Positions 26,914-37,505 of a stretch of DNA of 64,000 nt are shown here, piece after piece; within the stretch, counting starts at the first letter, position 1, and each line of letters begins with the position of its first letter. The notes under the pieces were generated by a model. The model worked only from the letters and a program-made list of their open reading frames with translations, searched no databases and was not told the DNA's origin. The position numbers and the translations under genes are program-made. Source of the stretch: Methanomicrobium mobile BP (GTDB taxonomy: Archaea; Halobacteriota; Methanomicrobia; Methanomicrobiales; Methanomicrobiaceae); assembly GCF_000711215.1 (NCBI RefSeq), contig NZ_JOMF01000004.1:310001-374000 (forward strand), given 5' to 3'.

Positions 26914-27109
26914 ATGGTCTCACCTTATATGTATGTACTCTAATTATCTCTGATAGGTTTTAATCTTTATTCATTGTTGATATGCTTAACACTTTTTGTT
27001 GCGGCAGAGAGACACGGTCCGAAAGGATAGCCTATTGCGGTTCAAAACGATGCCAAAAAAAAGATTTTTGAGATTTTAAAATTTTTAGAATTTTCAGATG
27101 AGTTAATTT

Positions 27110-27583
<474 letters not shown>

Positions 27584-27641
27584 TTATTTTCGCTACTTCA
27601 TTATTCTTTTGCGGACGTCCGCAGCGCATCAAATGAAGGAA

Positions 27642-28772
27642 TCAGTACTTCAGGACCTCGTTTGCCGCCGCAAGACCGCAGGACTCGAATTTCATGCCCT
27701 GATCCTTTAAGGACTTGCCGACGGCGCCGAGGACTGCCATGACTTCCGCCGGACCGGTAGCGCCCATGGTTCCGATTCTGAAGATCTTGCCCTTGAGTCT
27801 GTCCTGACCGCCCGAGATCTCCATGCCGGCTTTCTTGACGTCGTCGCGGAGTTTTGCGTCGTCGATTCCCGCGGGGTACTTGAATGCCGTGACCGTGTTG
27901 GAGTATTCGTGGTATTTGTCAAGCGTCGGGAATAACTCAAGACCCCATGCCTTACCTGCGGCACGGACTGCAGCCGACATATTCCTGTGGCGTGCGATTC
28001 TGTTCTCGAGACCTTCTTCTTCGACTATTTTGCATGCCTCTCTGAGTGCGAAGAAGAGCGGCACTGCCGGCGTATACGGTGTCTCCTTTTTGGCGGCACT
28101 CTTTTTGTACGCCTCAAGGTCGAGATACATCGGTTTCCATGCCGCGATTCTCTCCCATGCCTTGTCGGAGACCGCAAGGACCGAGAGACCGGCGGGTGCC
28201 GCAAGACACTTCTGCGAGCCGAGGATTGCCACATCCGCTCCCCATGCGTCAGTCTCGACGACGTCGCCGCCGATTGAGGTTATTCCGTCCATGATGAAGA
28301 GCGCGTCGAACTTCTTACAGAGTTTGCCGACCTCTTCGGCGGGATTCTTTATTGCCGCGGACGTCTCGTTGTGGACGAGGGTGACGGCTTCGGCGCCGTT
28401 CTCGAGCTCAATCTTTAACTGCTCGAGGTTGAGCGGCTGACCCCATTCGGACTCGACCATAACCGCCTTGTCCGAGTAGAGTTTGGAGATCTTGCCGAGT
28501 CTCTCGCCGAACTTTCCGTTGACGAGGGAGGCGGTCTTCTTCTTTGCGCAGAAGTTTGCGACCGCCGCTTCCATACCCGCGGTTCCCGAGCCCGAGAGGA
28601 TGATTATGTCGTTCTTTGTCTTGAAGATGGGCTTTAACATATTTTCAAGGTCTTCGAGGCATGCGCCGAATTCCTTGCCACGGTGGTTGATTGCCTGTCT
28701 TGACATTGCGAGCCTTACACGCTGGGGCATGGGTACAGGTCCCGGCATCATTAGAAGTTTTTCGTCCTGCAT
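27642..28772 (-). CDS. Class V aminotransferase (alanine-glyoxylate / phosphoserine-aspartate type)
   Basis: This 376-residue class V pyridoxal enzyme has the N-terminal [14 protein letters not shown] and the cofactor lysine in [13 protein letters not shown]. Methanogen members of this family act as broad-specificity aspartate/phosphoserine transaminases in serine synthesis, which fits the presence of SerA elsewhere in the window. The assignment to serine synthesis is inference. It is divergent from purE and lies upstream of ribC on the same strand. Confidence 0.88.
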   Translation of the reverse strand: MQDEKLLMMPGPVPMPQRVRLAMSRQAINHRGKEFGACLEDLENMLKPIFKTKNDIIILSGSGTAGMEAAVANFCAKKKTASLVNGKFGERLGKISKLYSDKAVMVESEWGQPLNLEQLKIELENGAEAVTLVHNETSAAIKNPAEEVGKLCKKFDALFIMDGITSIGGDVVETDAWGADVAILGSQKCLAAPAGLSVLAVSDKAWERIAAWKPMYLDLEAYKKSAAKKETPYTPAVPLFFALREACKIVEEEGLENRIARHRNMSAAVRAAGKAWGLELFPTLDKYHEYSNTVTAFKYPAGIDDAKLRDDVKKAGMEISGGQDRLKGKIFRIGTMGATGPAEVMAVLGAVGKSLKDQGMKFESCGLAAANEVLKY

Positions 28773-28905
28773 AAAAATCAGTGTATTATATTTGTCGCTA
28801 TCTGATTTTATGTTAATGTCCGTGAATGTCCACGGGCACCGAAGCTGCCCGCCGCCGACCGCATATCCTATAAGGTTAAAAGATACCGCGAATATACTAT
28901 CATAT

Positions 28906-29292
28906 ATGGCAGATATTGCAATAATTTCCGGTTCGGCATCGGATCAGAAGATAGTCGATAAAGCAAAGGCGGTTCTTGACGAAAAGGGCGTTCCCTACGA
29001 GTACAGGATAATATCGGCGCACCGCAACCCCGACGAGCTTGACGAATACGTGAAGACTGCGCAGGTAAAGGTCTTCATCTGTATTGCGGGACTTTCCGCG
29101 GCGCTTCCCGGTGTTGTCGCCTCAAAGACCGATAAGCCCGTAATCGGCGTCCCCGTATCGAGCGCTCTCGGCGGTCTTGATGCGCTCCTCTCGATTGTCC
29201 AGATGCCTAAGGGTGTCCCCGTTGCCTGCGTAGGCATCGACAATGCGGCAAATGCGGCGCACCTTGCTTTAAGAATCCTGAATATCAAGTAA
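28906..29292 (+). CDS. purE: N5-carboxyaminoimidazole ribonucleotide mutase / AIR carboxylase catalytic subunit
   Basis: PurE (128 residues) acts in purine synthesis. [13 protein letters not shown], the [10 protein letters not shown] loop and the C-terminal [16 protein letters not shown] are the family landmarks. The start is the ATG of [10 protein letters not shown]; upstream in-frame codons do not resemble PurE. TATA-like sequence (AATATACTATCATATATG) directly precedes it, suggesting a very short leader or none. Confidence 0.94.
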   Translation: MADIAIISGSASDQKIVDKAKAVLDEKGVPYEYRIISAHRNPDELDEYVKTAQVKVFICIAGLSAALPGVVASKTDKPVIGVPVSSALGGLDALLSIVQMPKGVPVACVGIDNAANAAHLALRILNIK

Positions 29293-29425
29293 TTATACTG
29301 CAATTAACCGAAATCAACCGCAACAACCACAATTACAAAATCAATCACAATCTCTTTTTGAAAAATGGAATACCGAAAATATAGGAAATCGGGATTAAGG
29401 ATTAAGGATTACCGAATTTCCCGAT

Positions 29426-30682
29426 TCAGAGTTTTTTATCGAGTATCTTGATTGCGCAGAGGTCTCCGCACATGGAGCAGGTCTCTATTTTGCCGTCGCG
29501 GTCGTGAATCTTCTTTGCATGCTCTCCGTATGCGGCAATCTTAAACTGCCCGTTCCAGTCCAGAGCATGCCTTGCCTCCGCCATTGCGGTCTCGCCGGAG
29601 TTAAACCACTCATCGCCGAATCTCACCCTGTCGCCGACATGCGCCGCAAGCTTTGCAACCCGCGTTCCCTCGCGTATGTCATCGACATCGGGGAGTGCGA
29701 GATGCTCCGAGGGCGAGACCATGCAGAGGAAGTCCGCGCCGTTCATAGCCGCGATTGTGCCGCCGATTGCGCCGGAGACATGGTCATATCCCGGGTAAAT
29801 GTCCGTGACCAGCGGTCCCAGAAGGTAGAGCGGAGCGTAATTCGTGACCTCTTTTATCATCCGCACATTGTAGACAATCTGGTCTACGGGGATATGTCCC
29901 GGACCTTCTATCATGCGCATGACGCCGGCATCCTGCGCACGCTGTGCGAGTTCGCCGAGATTAAGGTATTCCACGGATTTGGCGCGTTTAGCCGCGTCAA
30001 TGACCGCACCCGGGCGCATGCCGTCGCCGAGCGAGATGATGACGTCATACTCCGCGAGAATCTCAAGAAGGTAGTCATACTCCTTATAGAGCGGGTTTTC
30101 CTCGCCGCTCTCAATCATCATTGCGGTGTGAAAAGACCCGCCCCTTGAGACGACGCCCATGGTGCGTTTGTCCTGACGGAGTGCCTTGAGCGTCTCGCGG
30201 TTGACGCCGCAGTGAAGCGTGAGGAAATCCACGCCCTGTTTGCAGTGGTCGCGGATGGTGTTGAAGAGAATGTCGGCGGTGACATCCGCGGCATTGCCCG
30301 CACGCCTTACCGCCTCGTATATCGGGACCGTGCCTATGGTCGTATCGAATTTTAGTATCTCCGAGCGGATTTTGACGAGGTCGCCGCCGGTGGAGAGGTC
30401 CATGACGGCGTCCGCCCCCTCGTCGATGGCGCATTTTGCCTTTTTTATCTCGAGGTCGCTGTCGCAGCGTGTTCCCGAAGTGCCTATATTGACATTGACC
30501 TTGACGCGGCAGCCTTCGCCTATGGCGCAGTTTTTGTGCTCCCTAATCTTAAGGGAGGATATGACGGCATGCCCCGAGGCGATTGCACGCCGCAGTTTCT
30601 CCGCGTCGATTCCTTCCGATACTGCCGCATTGTATACCGTTTCGGGAATGCCTCGCTTACATTCCCCGATGAGAGTCTGCAT
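29426..30682 (-). CDS. thiC: Phosphomethylpyrimidine synthase
   Basis: ThiC (418 residues) is a radical-SAM-like enzyme that converts aminoimidazole ribotide to HMP phosphate for thiamine. It shows GTSGTRCDSDLEIKKA, LHCGVNRETL, ISLGDGMRPGA and the C-terminal iron-sulfur segment CSMCGDLC. In this protein the last spacing is CX2CX3C, whereas the well-known bacterial form is CX2CX4C. It is divergent from the MBL hydrolase gene, with only 38 bases between the two start codons. Confidence 0.95.
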   Translation of the reverse strand: MQTLIGECKRGIPETVYNAAVSEGIDAEKLRRAIASGHAVISSLKIREHKNCAIGEGCRVKVNVNIGTSGTRCDSDLEIKKAKCAIDEGADAVMDLSTGGDLVKIRSEILKFDTTIGTVPIYEAVRRAGNAADVTADILFNTIRDHCKQGVDFLTLHCGVNRETLKALRQDKRTMGVVSRGGSFHTAMMIESGEENPLYKEYDYLLEILAEYDVIISLGDGMRPGAVIDAAKRAKSVEYLNLGELAQRAQDAGVMRMIEGPGHIPVDQIVYNVRMIKEVTNYAPLYLLGPLVTDIYPGYDHVSGAIGGTIAAMNGADFLCMVSPSEHLALPDVDDIREGTRVAKLAAHVGDRVRFGDEWFNSGETAMAEARHALDWNGQFKIAAYGEHAKKIHDRDGKIETCSMCGDLCAIKILDKKL

Positions 30683-30720
30683 GATAATAGTTTAGTACCG
30701 TGAGTCTAAAAATAACTACT

Positions 30721-31329
30721 ATGCATATCGAATTCATTGAAGGAAAGGGGTATTATTCAAATTCGTATATCTGCGGCAATATCCTCGTCGACGCGGGTCT
30801 GCCTCCGGAATTTTTCGCAAAATACAAAGCGGATATAGAGATGATAGTGATAACGCACGCTCACTTCGACCACATTGAGCACGTAAAGGAGATCTCGGAA
30901 CTCTGCGATGCGGAGATCTGCATCCACGAACTCGATGCCGCCGGGCTGACCGACGATTCCGTCTCGCTTGCGGGGGCTTTCTCGGGGAGGTCGCCGGGTA
31001 TTGCCGCCGACCGTCTCCTTAAAGACGGCGACAGGGTAGGAAACTTCGGGGTGATTCATACGCCGGGCCACAGCCGCGGAAGTATCTGCCTCTATGACCG
31101 CGAGGATGAGAGTCATCCGCTCATATCGGGGGATACGGTCTTTGCGGACGGCGGATTCGGCAGGATTGATTTCACCGGCAGCGACGAATCGTCAATGCGG
31201 AGTTCCTTAAAGCGCCTCTCGGAGATCGATGTCGGCGGGATCTTTCCGGGTCACGGCAGGGTTGTTTACGGGAACGGGAATAAACATATCCGAAATTCGC
31301 TGGAAAGTTTCGGCAGTATGTATCCCTAA
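30721..31329 (+). CDS. Metallo-beta-lactamase fold hydrolase
   Basis: This 202-residue protein has the zinc-binding motif THAHFDH near residue 50, with a further histidine in TPGHSRGSICLY and the terminal FPGHGRVVYG. It resembles glyoxalase-II-like hydrolases, but the substrate is unknown. The ATG at 30721 is favoured because the fold starts at MHIEFIEGKGY; a GTG at 30700 adds seven residues. Confidence 0.82.
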   Translation: MHIEFIEGKGYYSNSYICGNILVDAGLPPEFFAKYKADIEMIVITHAHFDHIEHVKEISELCDAEICIHELDAAGLTDDSVSLAGAFSGRSPGIAADRLLKDGDRVGNFGVIHTPGHSRGSICLYDREDESHPLISGDTVFADGGFGRIDFTGSDESSMRSSLKRLSEIDVGGIFPGHGRVVYGNGNKHIRNSLESFGSMYP

Positions 31330-31691
31330 ATACATCATGGAACATCCTTTTTTTAGGATTTTCTCCGCGTATCTCCTTTGGTTAACCGAACGGGATTGCG
31401 TGAGGAAATTTTTTTGCAGTTAGGTTTATATGTGAATCAATCTTATTTTCAGATAATTATCAGAAAAATTCCGCCGCAGGGGTCGTCCAATGCTGCGACC
31501 GGGATGCGTATCCGTATCAACAATGAGGATCGACGCTTAGGATCGGCCGATGCCGGGTCATTTCGGTGCAGTCTTCGGATTTTTGCCGAATGGACACGAT
31601 AGATAATCTAAATAGTAAGAACAATAATTATTATGTTCAAGCAAACTATTTGCGGCGGCAGATAGGCTGACGAAAGGGGTCTGAATAAAAT
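31330..31691. other. Intergenic region before the acidic TPR gene
   Basis: This 362-base gap contains no convincing gene. Its right end is AT-rich (about 31600-31640) and probably holds the promoter of the TPR gene. Confidence 0.5.
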
Positions 31692-34600
31692 ATGGCAGAG
31701 ATTACGGTTTTGCGTTATTTTGAGAGCGAGGGCGGATATTTACTGCCTGCCGAATATACAATATCTTTAGATTCGGCAAAAGATGAGGACTTAAACGGCG
31801 TTTTTTCAAGCTACCGCGCTCTTTATGCGGAAGCCGAAGATAAGACGGTGAAAGTCCGCGTTCCCGAGGATCCCGCACTGGTTCACTCCATATATACGGA
31901 GATCTGCGAGATGGTGGAGTGGGCATACGGCATCGACGGCAGCGTGGTTTTTGCGGGATGCAAGAGCAAAGATTCGGGATGTTTCGATTCCGTACCGGAG
32001 ATTACGATTCCGGGTGTCACGGACACTCCCAAAAATCCGGATACGCCAACGTCTGGAGCATCGGAAAGTGCCGGAACGGAGAAGGTTCCTGCCGCGGATA
32101 TCCCGGATATCGCGGATGAAGACGGCGTCATAGACGTTACCGAAAGTGTCATCATCACGGATTCTAAGACGGAGACGACCGATGCCGGCGCGGATTCCGA
32201 GACCGATACGGTTGCGGAAGAGAAAACCGATTCCGCCGATTCAGACGCCGCGGGCGAAGATATTCCCGAAGAGATACCCGTTGTCGAGATCGCGGATGAG
32301 GACCTGCTCTCTCTTGCAGATGAGGGCGGAGAAGAGGCGGTTGCCGAAGCAGAAGCAGATATCGCGGATACCGCCGATTCCGACGCTGACACTGGTCATC
32401 TCCCCGATACGGGTCTGGGCGACCTGGACGATCTCGGCGACGATATAATCGCCGAACTTAACAGCACCGAGATTTCGGATACTGAAGGAGATGCGGCTGC
32501 GGCAGAGGCTGAAGCGGAGACCGACTTCCTCTCACTCGAAGACGAAGAGGGCACGGAGATACCTGCGGAGATTGCGAATGCCGAAGTCCCGATTGCCGAA
32601 GCAAAAGACGCGGGCAACGAGGTTTCAAGCGCGGGTCTGCCCGAGGATTTCTCCGTGGACGAAGCCTTTGCCGACGAAGAACCTTTGTCTCTTTCTATTG
32701 ACGAGGAGTTTACTGACGGCGAATCCGAAGAGATTACGGTCGACGGCGAGATCGCGGCCGACGAAAACACGGGTTCGCTCCCCGATTTACCCGACGGCGG
32801 TCTGATTGAGGATGTCGGCGATTTTGAATCACCCGATTCCGAAGAACTCCCGCTCTCCGATTCCGAGATACCCGCATCCGAAGGCGAGATTGACTTTGAC
32901 TTCACGGGAATGGGTCCCGAGTCGATAGTTACCGCCGACGATACGGGCGATGAGGATGAAGCGGATACCGGTGCAGGCGCAGACGCGATTACCGCGGACA
33001 AGGAATTACCTCCCGATACGGAGGTATTGCCGCTTGACACCGAAGAGTTGCCGCTCGAACCTGAAGGACCCGTCGACGACGGCTCCGCGGATATCGACTT
33101 CGACACTCTGGATGACATCGATTCGCTTACCTCAACGGAATTCGAAGCGGAGACGGAAAGCTTTGAGGATATCCAGGAGTCGGGCGCGGACGGCGGCGCC
33201 GACGAACTCTCACCGGACGGATTGGATTTGGATGGCGCAGGCAGCGGTGAAGCGGTCGGTGACGGCACGGATATGCCGGATCTGATCCCCGAGCCCGAAC
33301 CCGAGACTGCGGCGGCGCCCGAATCCGACGACGTTCCCGACTTCGGCGACGAATTCAGCAGCGAGGACAATGCCCTCATAGCAAGCATCCTCGCCGGCGA
33401 CACGGATCCCTCGGTCGCGGGTGCGGGCGCACCGGCGGCTGCCGCTCCGAAAGCCGCAAGTGAGAGCGTCACGGAGAGTGTGCCGGACACTGTCCTCGAG
33501 ACCCCCGCCGCACCGCCCGCTCCGCCCGAGCCGGAAGTGCCGCAGCCTGATCCCGAATCCGAGGAAGGTCTGCTTGCCGCCGCGGCTCAGCTCTGCGCAA
33601 ACGGAGAATTCACACGTGCGGCGGTCAAATACACTCAGGCTCTCGAACTCAACCCGAACAACACGGATACGCTCATCAGCCGCGCAATCACCTATTCCAA
33701 CAGCGGCAAATGGGCACAGGCAGTCGCCGATTTCGAGAGCGCCGGCGGTATAGACGCCCTGTCCCCGAAGAACCTCGTAAGACTCGCCGATGCCTACAAG
33801 GGCTGCAAAGATGCCGACAAGGCACTCATGGTCTATGAGAAACTCTCGGCGATGATGCCCGGCAATCAGGAGACATTAATCCACAGATTCCTGATTCTGA
33901 AGGAATTCAAGCGCTATGAGGAGGCTGTTTTCCTTCTCTCCCAGATGCGGCAGGGCGACCCGACCAATACCAACCTTATCTATGAGACAGCGGGCATACA
34001 CGAGATCCTCGGCGATAACGAAGGCATTCTCGAGGACTACAACGCCATCCTCGCGATTGACGAGGGTCAGATCGAGATCTGGGTCAAGAAAGCCGTCCTT
34101 CTAGTGAAACTCGAGCGCCTTGACGAGGCGCTTGCCTGCTACGACCATCTCGTCAGCTGTAAGCCCGATAATGCGGGACTCTGGTATTCCAAAGGACTTG
34201 TCCAGATGTCCGTCAAGGATTACGAGGGCGCTTACCACTCGCTCGATGTCGCGCTGGCGCTCTCGCCCTCCGATGCCGATGCGATACACGCAAAGGCACG
34301 CGTGATGACCGAACTTCACAACAATGACGGCGCTCTCGAACTTTACGAGAAACTCATCCGCGACGGAAACGTCACGGACGGAGTCTATCTGGAGATTGCC
34401 GGCGTTCAGAAGAATATGGGCTTATACGACGAGGCAATAAAGAGCTACTCGCATTATCTCAAGGTTGCCCCCAATGACCCCGAAGGTCTCCGCGGCAGGG
34501 GCGACTGCTATGCCAAACTCGAGATGTTCAGTCAGGCGGCGACGGACTACAGGCATCTCCTTAATGTCGATCCCGATAACGGCGAGATTCTCTCGAGTCT

Positions 34601-35813
34601 TGCCTCAATCTACGAGAATCTGGGCAGATTCGACGAAGGTCTGAATGTCTGCGAAAAGATACTCGCGATATCTCCTAAGTCCGAGGAAGCCCTCCTGGCA
34701 AAGATGCGGTGCCTTAAGGGTCTGAACAGGACTGCCGACGCCGTAAAGGTCTACGATGACCTTATCGCGCTCAATCCGCGTGCCGATCTCTATGCGGAGA
34801 AGGGAGCACTCCTTGCCTCCGCCGAAAGATTCGACGAGGCCGTTCTTGCATACGAGGACTCGATTGCGCTTAACTCCGCGAACAGGGTGACGATTCTCGA
34901 CCTTATCGACCTTCTTACCGACCTTAACAGGTATGCCGAGAGTATCAACTATTACGACATGCTCATCAGACTTGCGCCGGAGGAGACAGACCTTCTTCTC
35001 TCGAAGGGAATTGCGCAGGTCAATGCGGGGCTTTACACCCAGGCGATTGAGACCTTCGATGAGGTCATCGCCGCAAAGCCGCAGGATCCGCTGCCGGTAT
35101 TCAGGAAAGGCATGGTTCTGCTCAGGCTCAAACGCATGGACGATGCGATGAGATGTTACCTCAAATCTCTCGAGCTCGACCCGTCCTACGGCAATAACTG
35201 GCTCAAGGCGGGCGTATATGCGACCACCTTCATGGATCAGGATCTCCTGAAGGGTCCTGCGGCATCGGAGACCTCGGAGAGTTCCGCGCCTGCCGCCAAA
35301 TCACGCAGGAAGGCAAAGAAGGCTGCCGAATCCGAAGACTTCGAGGATGAGGATGCGGATTATGCGGATGATGCCGATGACGTCGGCGTTCGCGAGGAGC
35401 CGCGCCGCAGGTCTAAGTCAGAAGCAGGGTCGAAAGCCGCAGGGGATGTCGATGCTTACGAGACTGCCGAACCTAAACACGAACCCGCACCTCAACCCGC
35501 ACCCGCGCCGGTTGCAGAGAAGCCCAAGCCCGTAAAGAAGCCGACGGCGGAGGATCTGAAGAATCCCGCATACCTCTACGAGAAGGGCGTGGCACTCACG
35601 AAGGCGGGCTATTACCCCGCGGCACTCAAGTGCTTCGAGAGGGCGATTGAGCTTGACAGCGAGAATCCGTCGTATCATTTCTCGCTCGGCGTCGTCTGCG
35701 GCAAACTTCAGGACTACAAGAGGGCGCTGGAATGCTTTGATACCGTCCTTTATCTCTCGCCGGGTCACGAAGGCGCGATAAAGGGCAGACTTATGGCGCT
35801 TAAGAGAAAATAA
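31692..35813 (+). CDS. Large acidic tetratricopeptide-repeat protein
   Basis: This 1373-residue protein has four parts. Residues 1-115 form a small globular domain. Residues about 115-615 are a very acidic low-complexity stretch rich in D, E, A and S, with repeated ELPLD units. Residues about 625-1175 hold roughly sixteen TPR-like helical pairs (for example AAVKYTQALELNPNN and YDEAIKSYSHYLKVAPND). Then come a charged linker (basic patch SRRKAKKA, acidic EDEDADY, proline-rich PAPQPAPAP) and a final pair of TPRs. There is no signal peptide or membrane helix. It is probably a cytoplasmic scaffold, but its partner is unknown. The long reverse-strand frame inside it is an artefact of composition. 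Confidence 0.85.
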   Translation: MAEITVLRYFESEGGYLLPAEYTISLDSAKDEDLNGVFSSYRALYAEAEDKTVKVRVPEDPALVHSIYTEICEMVEWAYGIDGSVVFAGCKSKDSGCFDSVPEITIPGVTDTPKNPDTPTSGASESAGTEKVPAADIPDIADEDGVIDVTESVIITDSKTETTDAGADSETDTVAEEKTDSADSDAAGEDIPEEIPVVEIADEDLLSLADEGGEEAVAEAEADIADTADSDADTGHLPDTGLGDLDDLGDDIIAELNSTEISDTEGDAAAAEAEAETDFLSLEDEEGTEIPAEIANAEVPIAEAKDAGNEVSSAGLPEDFSVDEAFADEEPLSLSIDEEFTDGESEEITVDGEIAADENTGSLPDLPDGGLIEDVGDFESPDSEELPLSDSEIPASEGEIDFDFTGMGPESIVTADDTGDEDEADTGAGADAITADKELPPDTEVLPLDTEELPLEPEGPVDDGSADIDFDTLDDIDSLTSTEFEAETESFEDIQESGADGGADELSPDGLDLDGAGSGEAVGDGTDMPDLIPEPEPETAAAPESDDVPDFGDEFSSEDNALIASILAGDTDPSVAGAGAPAAAAPKAASESVTESVPDTVLETPAAPPAPPEPEVPQPDPESEEGLLAAAAQLCANGEFTRAAVKYTQALELNPNNTDTLISRAITYSNSGKWAQAVADFESAGGIDALSPKNLVRLADAYKGCKDADKALMVYEKLSAMMPGNQETLIHRFLILKEFKRYEEAVFLLSQMRQGDPTNTNLIYETAGIHEILGDNEGILEDYNAILAIDEGQIEIWVKKAVLLVKLERLDEALACYDHLVSCKPDNAGLWYSKGLVQMSVKDYEGAYHSLDVALALSPSDADAIHAKARVMTELHNNDGALELYEKLIRDGNVTDGVYLEIAGVQKNMGLYDEAIKSYSHYLKVAPNDPEGLRGRGDCYAKLEMFSQAATDYRHLLNVDPDNGEILSSLASIYENLGRFDEGLNVCEKILAISPKSEEALLAKMRCLKGLNRTADAVKVYDDLIALNPRADLYAEKGALLASAERFDEAVLAYEDSIALNSANRVTILDLIDLLTDLNRYAESINYYDMLIRLAPEETDLLLSKGIAQVNAGLYTQAIETFDEVIAAKPQDPLPVFRKGMVLLRLKRMDDAMRCYLKSLELDPSYGNNWLKAGVYATTFMDQDLLKGPAASETSESSAPAAKSRRKAKKAAESEDFEDEDADYADDADDVGVREEPRRRSKSEAGSKAAGDVDAYETAEPKHEPAPQPAPAPVAEKPKPVKKPTAEDLKNPAYLYEKGVALTKAGYYPAALKCFERAIELDSENPSYHFSLGVVCGKLQDYKRALECFDTVLYLSPGHEGAIKGRLMALKRK

Positions 35814-35925
35814 ATCGAGAAATAAATCGAAAACAATTTAAAAATGCCCAATAGACGGAAAACGTCGAAAAATATTGAAAATATTAAAAAATAAATTCTT
35901 TTTTTTTAGCAGTTCTGTTTATTTT

Positions 35926-36489
35926 TTATTTTACCCAGAACATCCACGAGGGCTTGGGGATATACTCTTTTCCGTTCTCGTCGCGCTTAATCTCGGGTGC
36001 CGAGGTCTTGCTCTCGATTGAGGGCACGGACTGCTTGACCGCCTCCTGAATTGCGGCACTGTGGGCTGCCGCCTGCGCCTCAAGGTGGTCTATCATCTGG
36101 GTGAGATCGGTGATTCTCTCGTCCTTCGAAGCCGCAATCTGATCGGCTGTCGTGACGCTCATTGCCTCGATCCTCGAGATGCTCTCCTTTAAGTCCTCGA
36201 TACGCTGATCTTTTTCGGCGATAAGCTTCGTGAAGGTCTCGCGGAGCTCGATCTGAACATTGATATTATCCTTAAGTGCGGTAATCTCTTTCTTTAACGA
36301 CTCTACCGTGGAAAGGTTACCGTCCCCGGTGCAGCCCGCAGCTTCCGACCCGCAGGTCTCAAGGTATCTGATACATGCGTCGCGAATCCAGTCGGATTTT
36401 TTTGCATTTACTTTCTCCGCGGCTTCATCGATTTTCTGTCCCAAACTGTCTTCTACTGTAAAGATAATTCTCATTTTATCACCATTCAT
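35926..36489 (-). CDS. Ribbon-helix-helix-like N-terminus with coiled-coil protein
   Basis: This 187-residue protein starts with a segment that looks like a CopG-type ribbon-helix-helix (MRIIFTVEDS then AKKSDWIRDACIRYL). A long coiled coil (residues about 65-150) and a short aromatic tail (KPSWMFWVK) follow. It overlaps the small TPR gene by four bases (ATGA) and is therefore translated together with it. It may bind DNA or be a structural partner of the TPR protein; neither is shown. Confidence 0.65.
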   Translation of the reverse strand: MNGDKMRIIFTVEDSLGQKIDEAAEKVNAKKSDWIRDACIRYLETCGSEAAGCTGDGNLSTVESLKKEITALKDNINVQIELRETFTKLIAEKDQRIEDLKESISRIEAMSVTTADQIAASKDERITDLTQMIDHLEAQAAAHSAAIQEAVKQSVPSIESKTSAPEIKRDENGKEYIPKPSWMFWVK

Positions 36490-36869
36490 TGCTCATTGCT
36501 GGTAGCTGTCTTCATATTCGTACTTATCTTCTGATTCACGGCAATCTTCGGGTTTCCTTTTGCAAGTTCGGCGGCTCTTCTGAAACATGCGTCCGCTTTT
36601 TCGAATTCCTGCATCTGCGTATATGTAACCCCGAGATTGTTGAGGGCTGCGGCATTGTTCGGCTCAAATGAAAGAACTTTGCCGAAACTGATTGCCGCCG
36701 CGCTTAAAAGTTTGATATGAAACTGAGAAATGCCGCGTTTGAACCAGACCCGTGCGTCATTTTCGTCAAGAGCGATAGCTTTGTCAAAGCAGTAGAGCGC
36801 TTTCTCGTGAAGCGCCGCATCCGCCAGACTGACTCCTTTGTTGTACCAATAGCCGACACTTACTTTCAT
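36486..36869 (-). CDS. Small TPR protein
   Basis: From MKVSVGYWYNKGVSL this protein has 127 residues and holds two to three TPR units (ALYCFDKAIALDEND, AISFGKVLSFEPNN, NLGVTYTQMQEFEKA). The start at 36869 has GGTG eight bases before it; the longer in-frame extension to 37001 lacks TPR features. It is coupled to the downstream ribbon-helix-helix/coiled-coil gene by an ATGA overlap. Confidence 0.78.
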   Translation of the reverse strand: MKVSVGYWYNKGVSLADAALHEKALYCFDKAIALDENDARVWFKRGISQFHIKLLSAAAISFGKVLSFEPNNAAALNNLGVTYTQMQEFEKADACFRRAAELAKGNPKIAVNQKISTNMKTATSNEQ

Positions 36870-37505
36870 CCTGTGTATCACCAAAAAGATGCCACCATGT
36901 TGCCGCCGCAAATCGTCGCCGGTAACCGGAATCACACCCGAATCCTGCTTAAAACGTTCACGGCGGAAATCTGACTGATTAATATATAATATCGACTTCA
37001 TATGATAAATGTATTTGTTATCCCGCGCCGCATTTATCAGGGAATATCAAAGAATTTCTGTCAATAATCAATGATTCCGACATTTTACGCGACATTTGCG
37101 TTTATGTCGCGAAGACCCGCGAAGACTCACTAAGACCTGCAATGAACTGAGAAGACTCGTGAAAACCTGCAATAAACTGCGAAGACCTGAGATGACTTGC
37201 GAAGACCGTGAATACATGTGAATACATGTGAAGACCTGTCGCGAACGTTTGTGAACGGTATTAACCGTCATGAACCGTATGAACTGTTTCGAAAAGAGGT
37301 CTTATATATCATCATTATAAAGTATTTGTAATTATATCATCGGTAAACTACGGGATCGGCAGATTGCGCCATACGTAAACTGCCAATCCGGTAAGGGCAT
37401 CTGCAGGTCAGATTGTTACATTATTTGCAAATACGGATTTTTGTAATACGGAATTTGCAGACAAGGTGCCGTGCCTGCTGTGCATGTAATATAACGGAGA
37501 ATAAT
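36870..37505. other. Long intergenic region with degenerate repeats upstream of the chemoreceptor
   Basis: This region of about 640 bases lies between divergent genes. It contains degenerate repeats built from GAAGAC and CTGCGAAGACC at about 37100-37245, a TATA element at 37301, and a leader of about 170 bases to the chemoreceptor. No gene is supported in it. Confidence 0.55.
37301..37310 (+). promoter_or_regulatory. TATA box candidate for the chemoreceptor gene
   Basis: CTTATATATC is preceded by a purine-rich segment (GAAAAGAGGT) where a BRE would lie. The predicted start is near 37333, leaving a long leader before the ATG at 37506. Confidence 0.55.

Noticed and set aside
32396-33490. Long reverse-strand frame of 364 codons opposite the acidic part of the TPR protein
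   Set aside because: It is the mirror of GAN-rich codons and gives serine-rich nonsense. The plus-strand protein continues into clear TPRs.
37068-37271. Short reverse frame across the GAAGAC repeats
   Set aside because: The frame exists only because the repeats lack stop codons.
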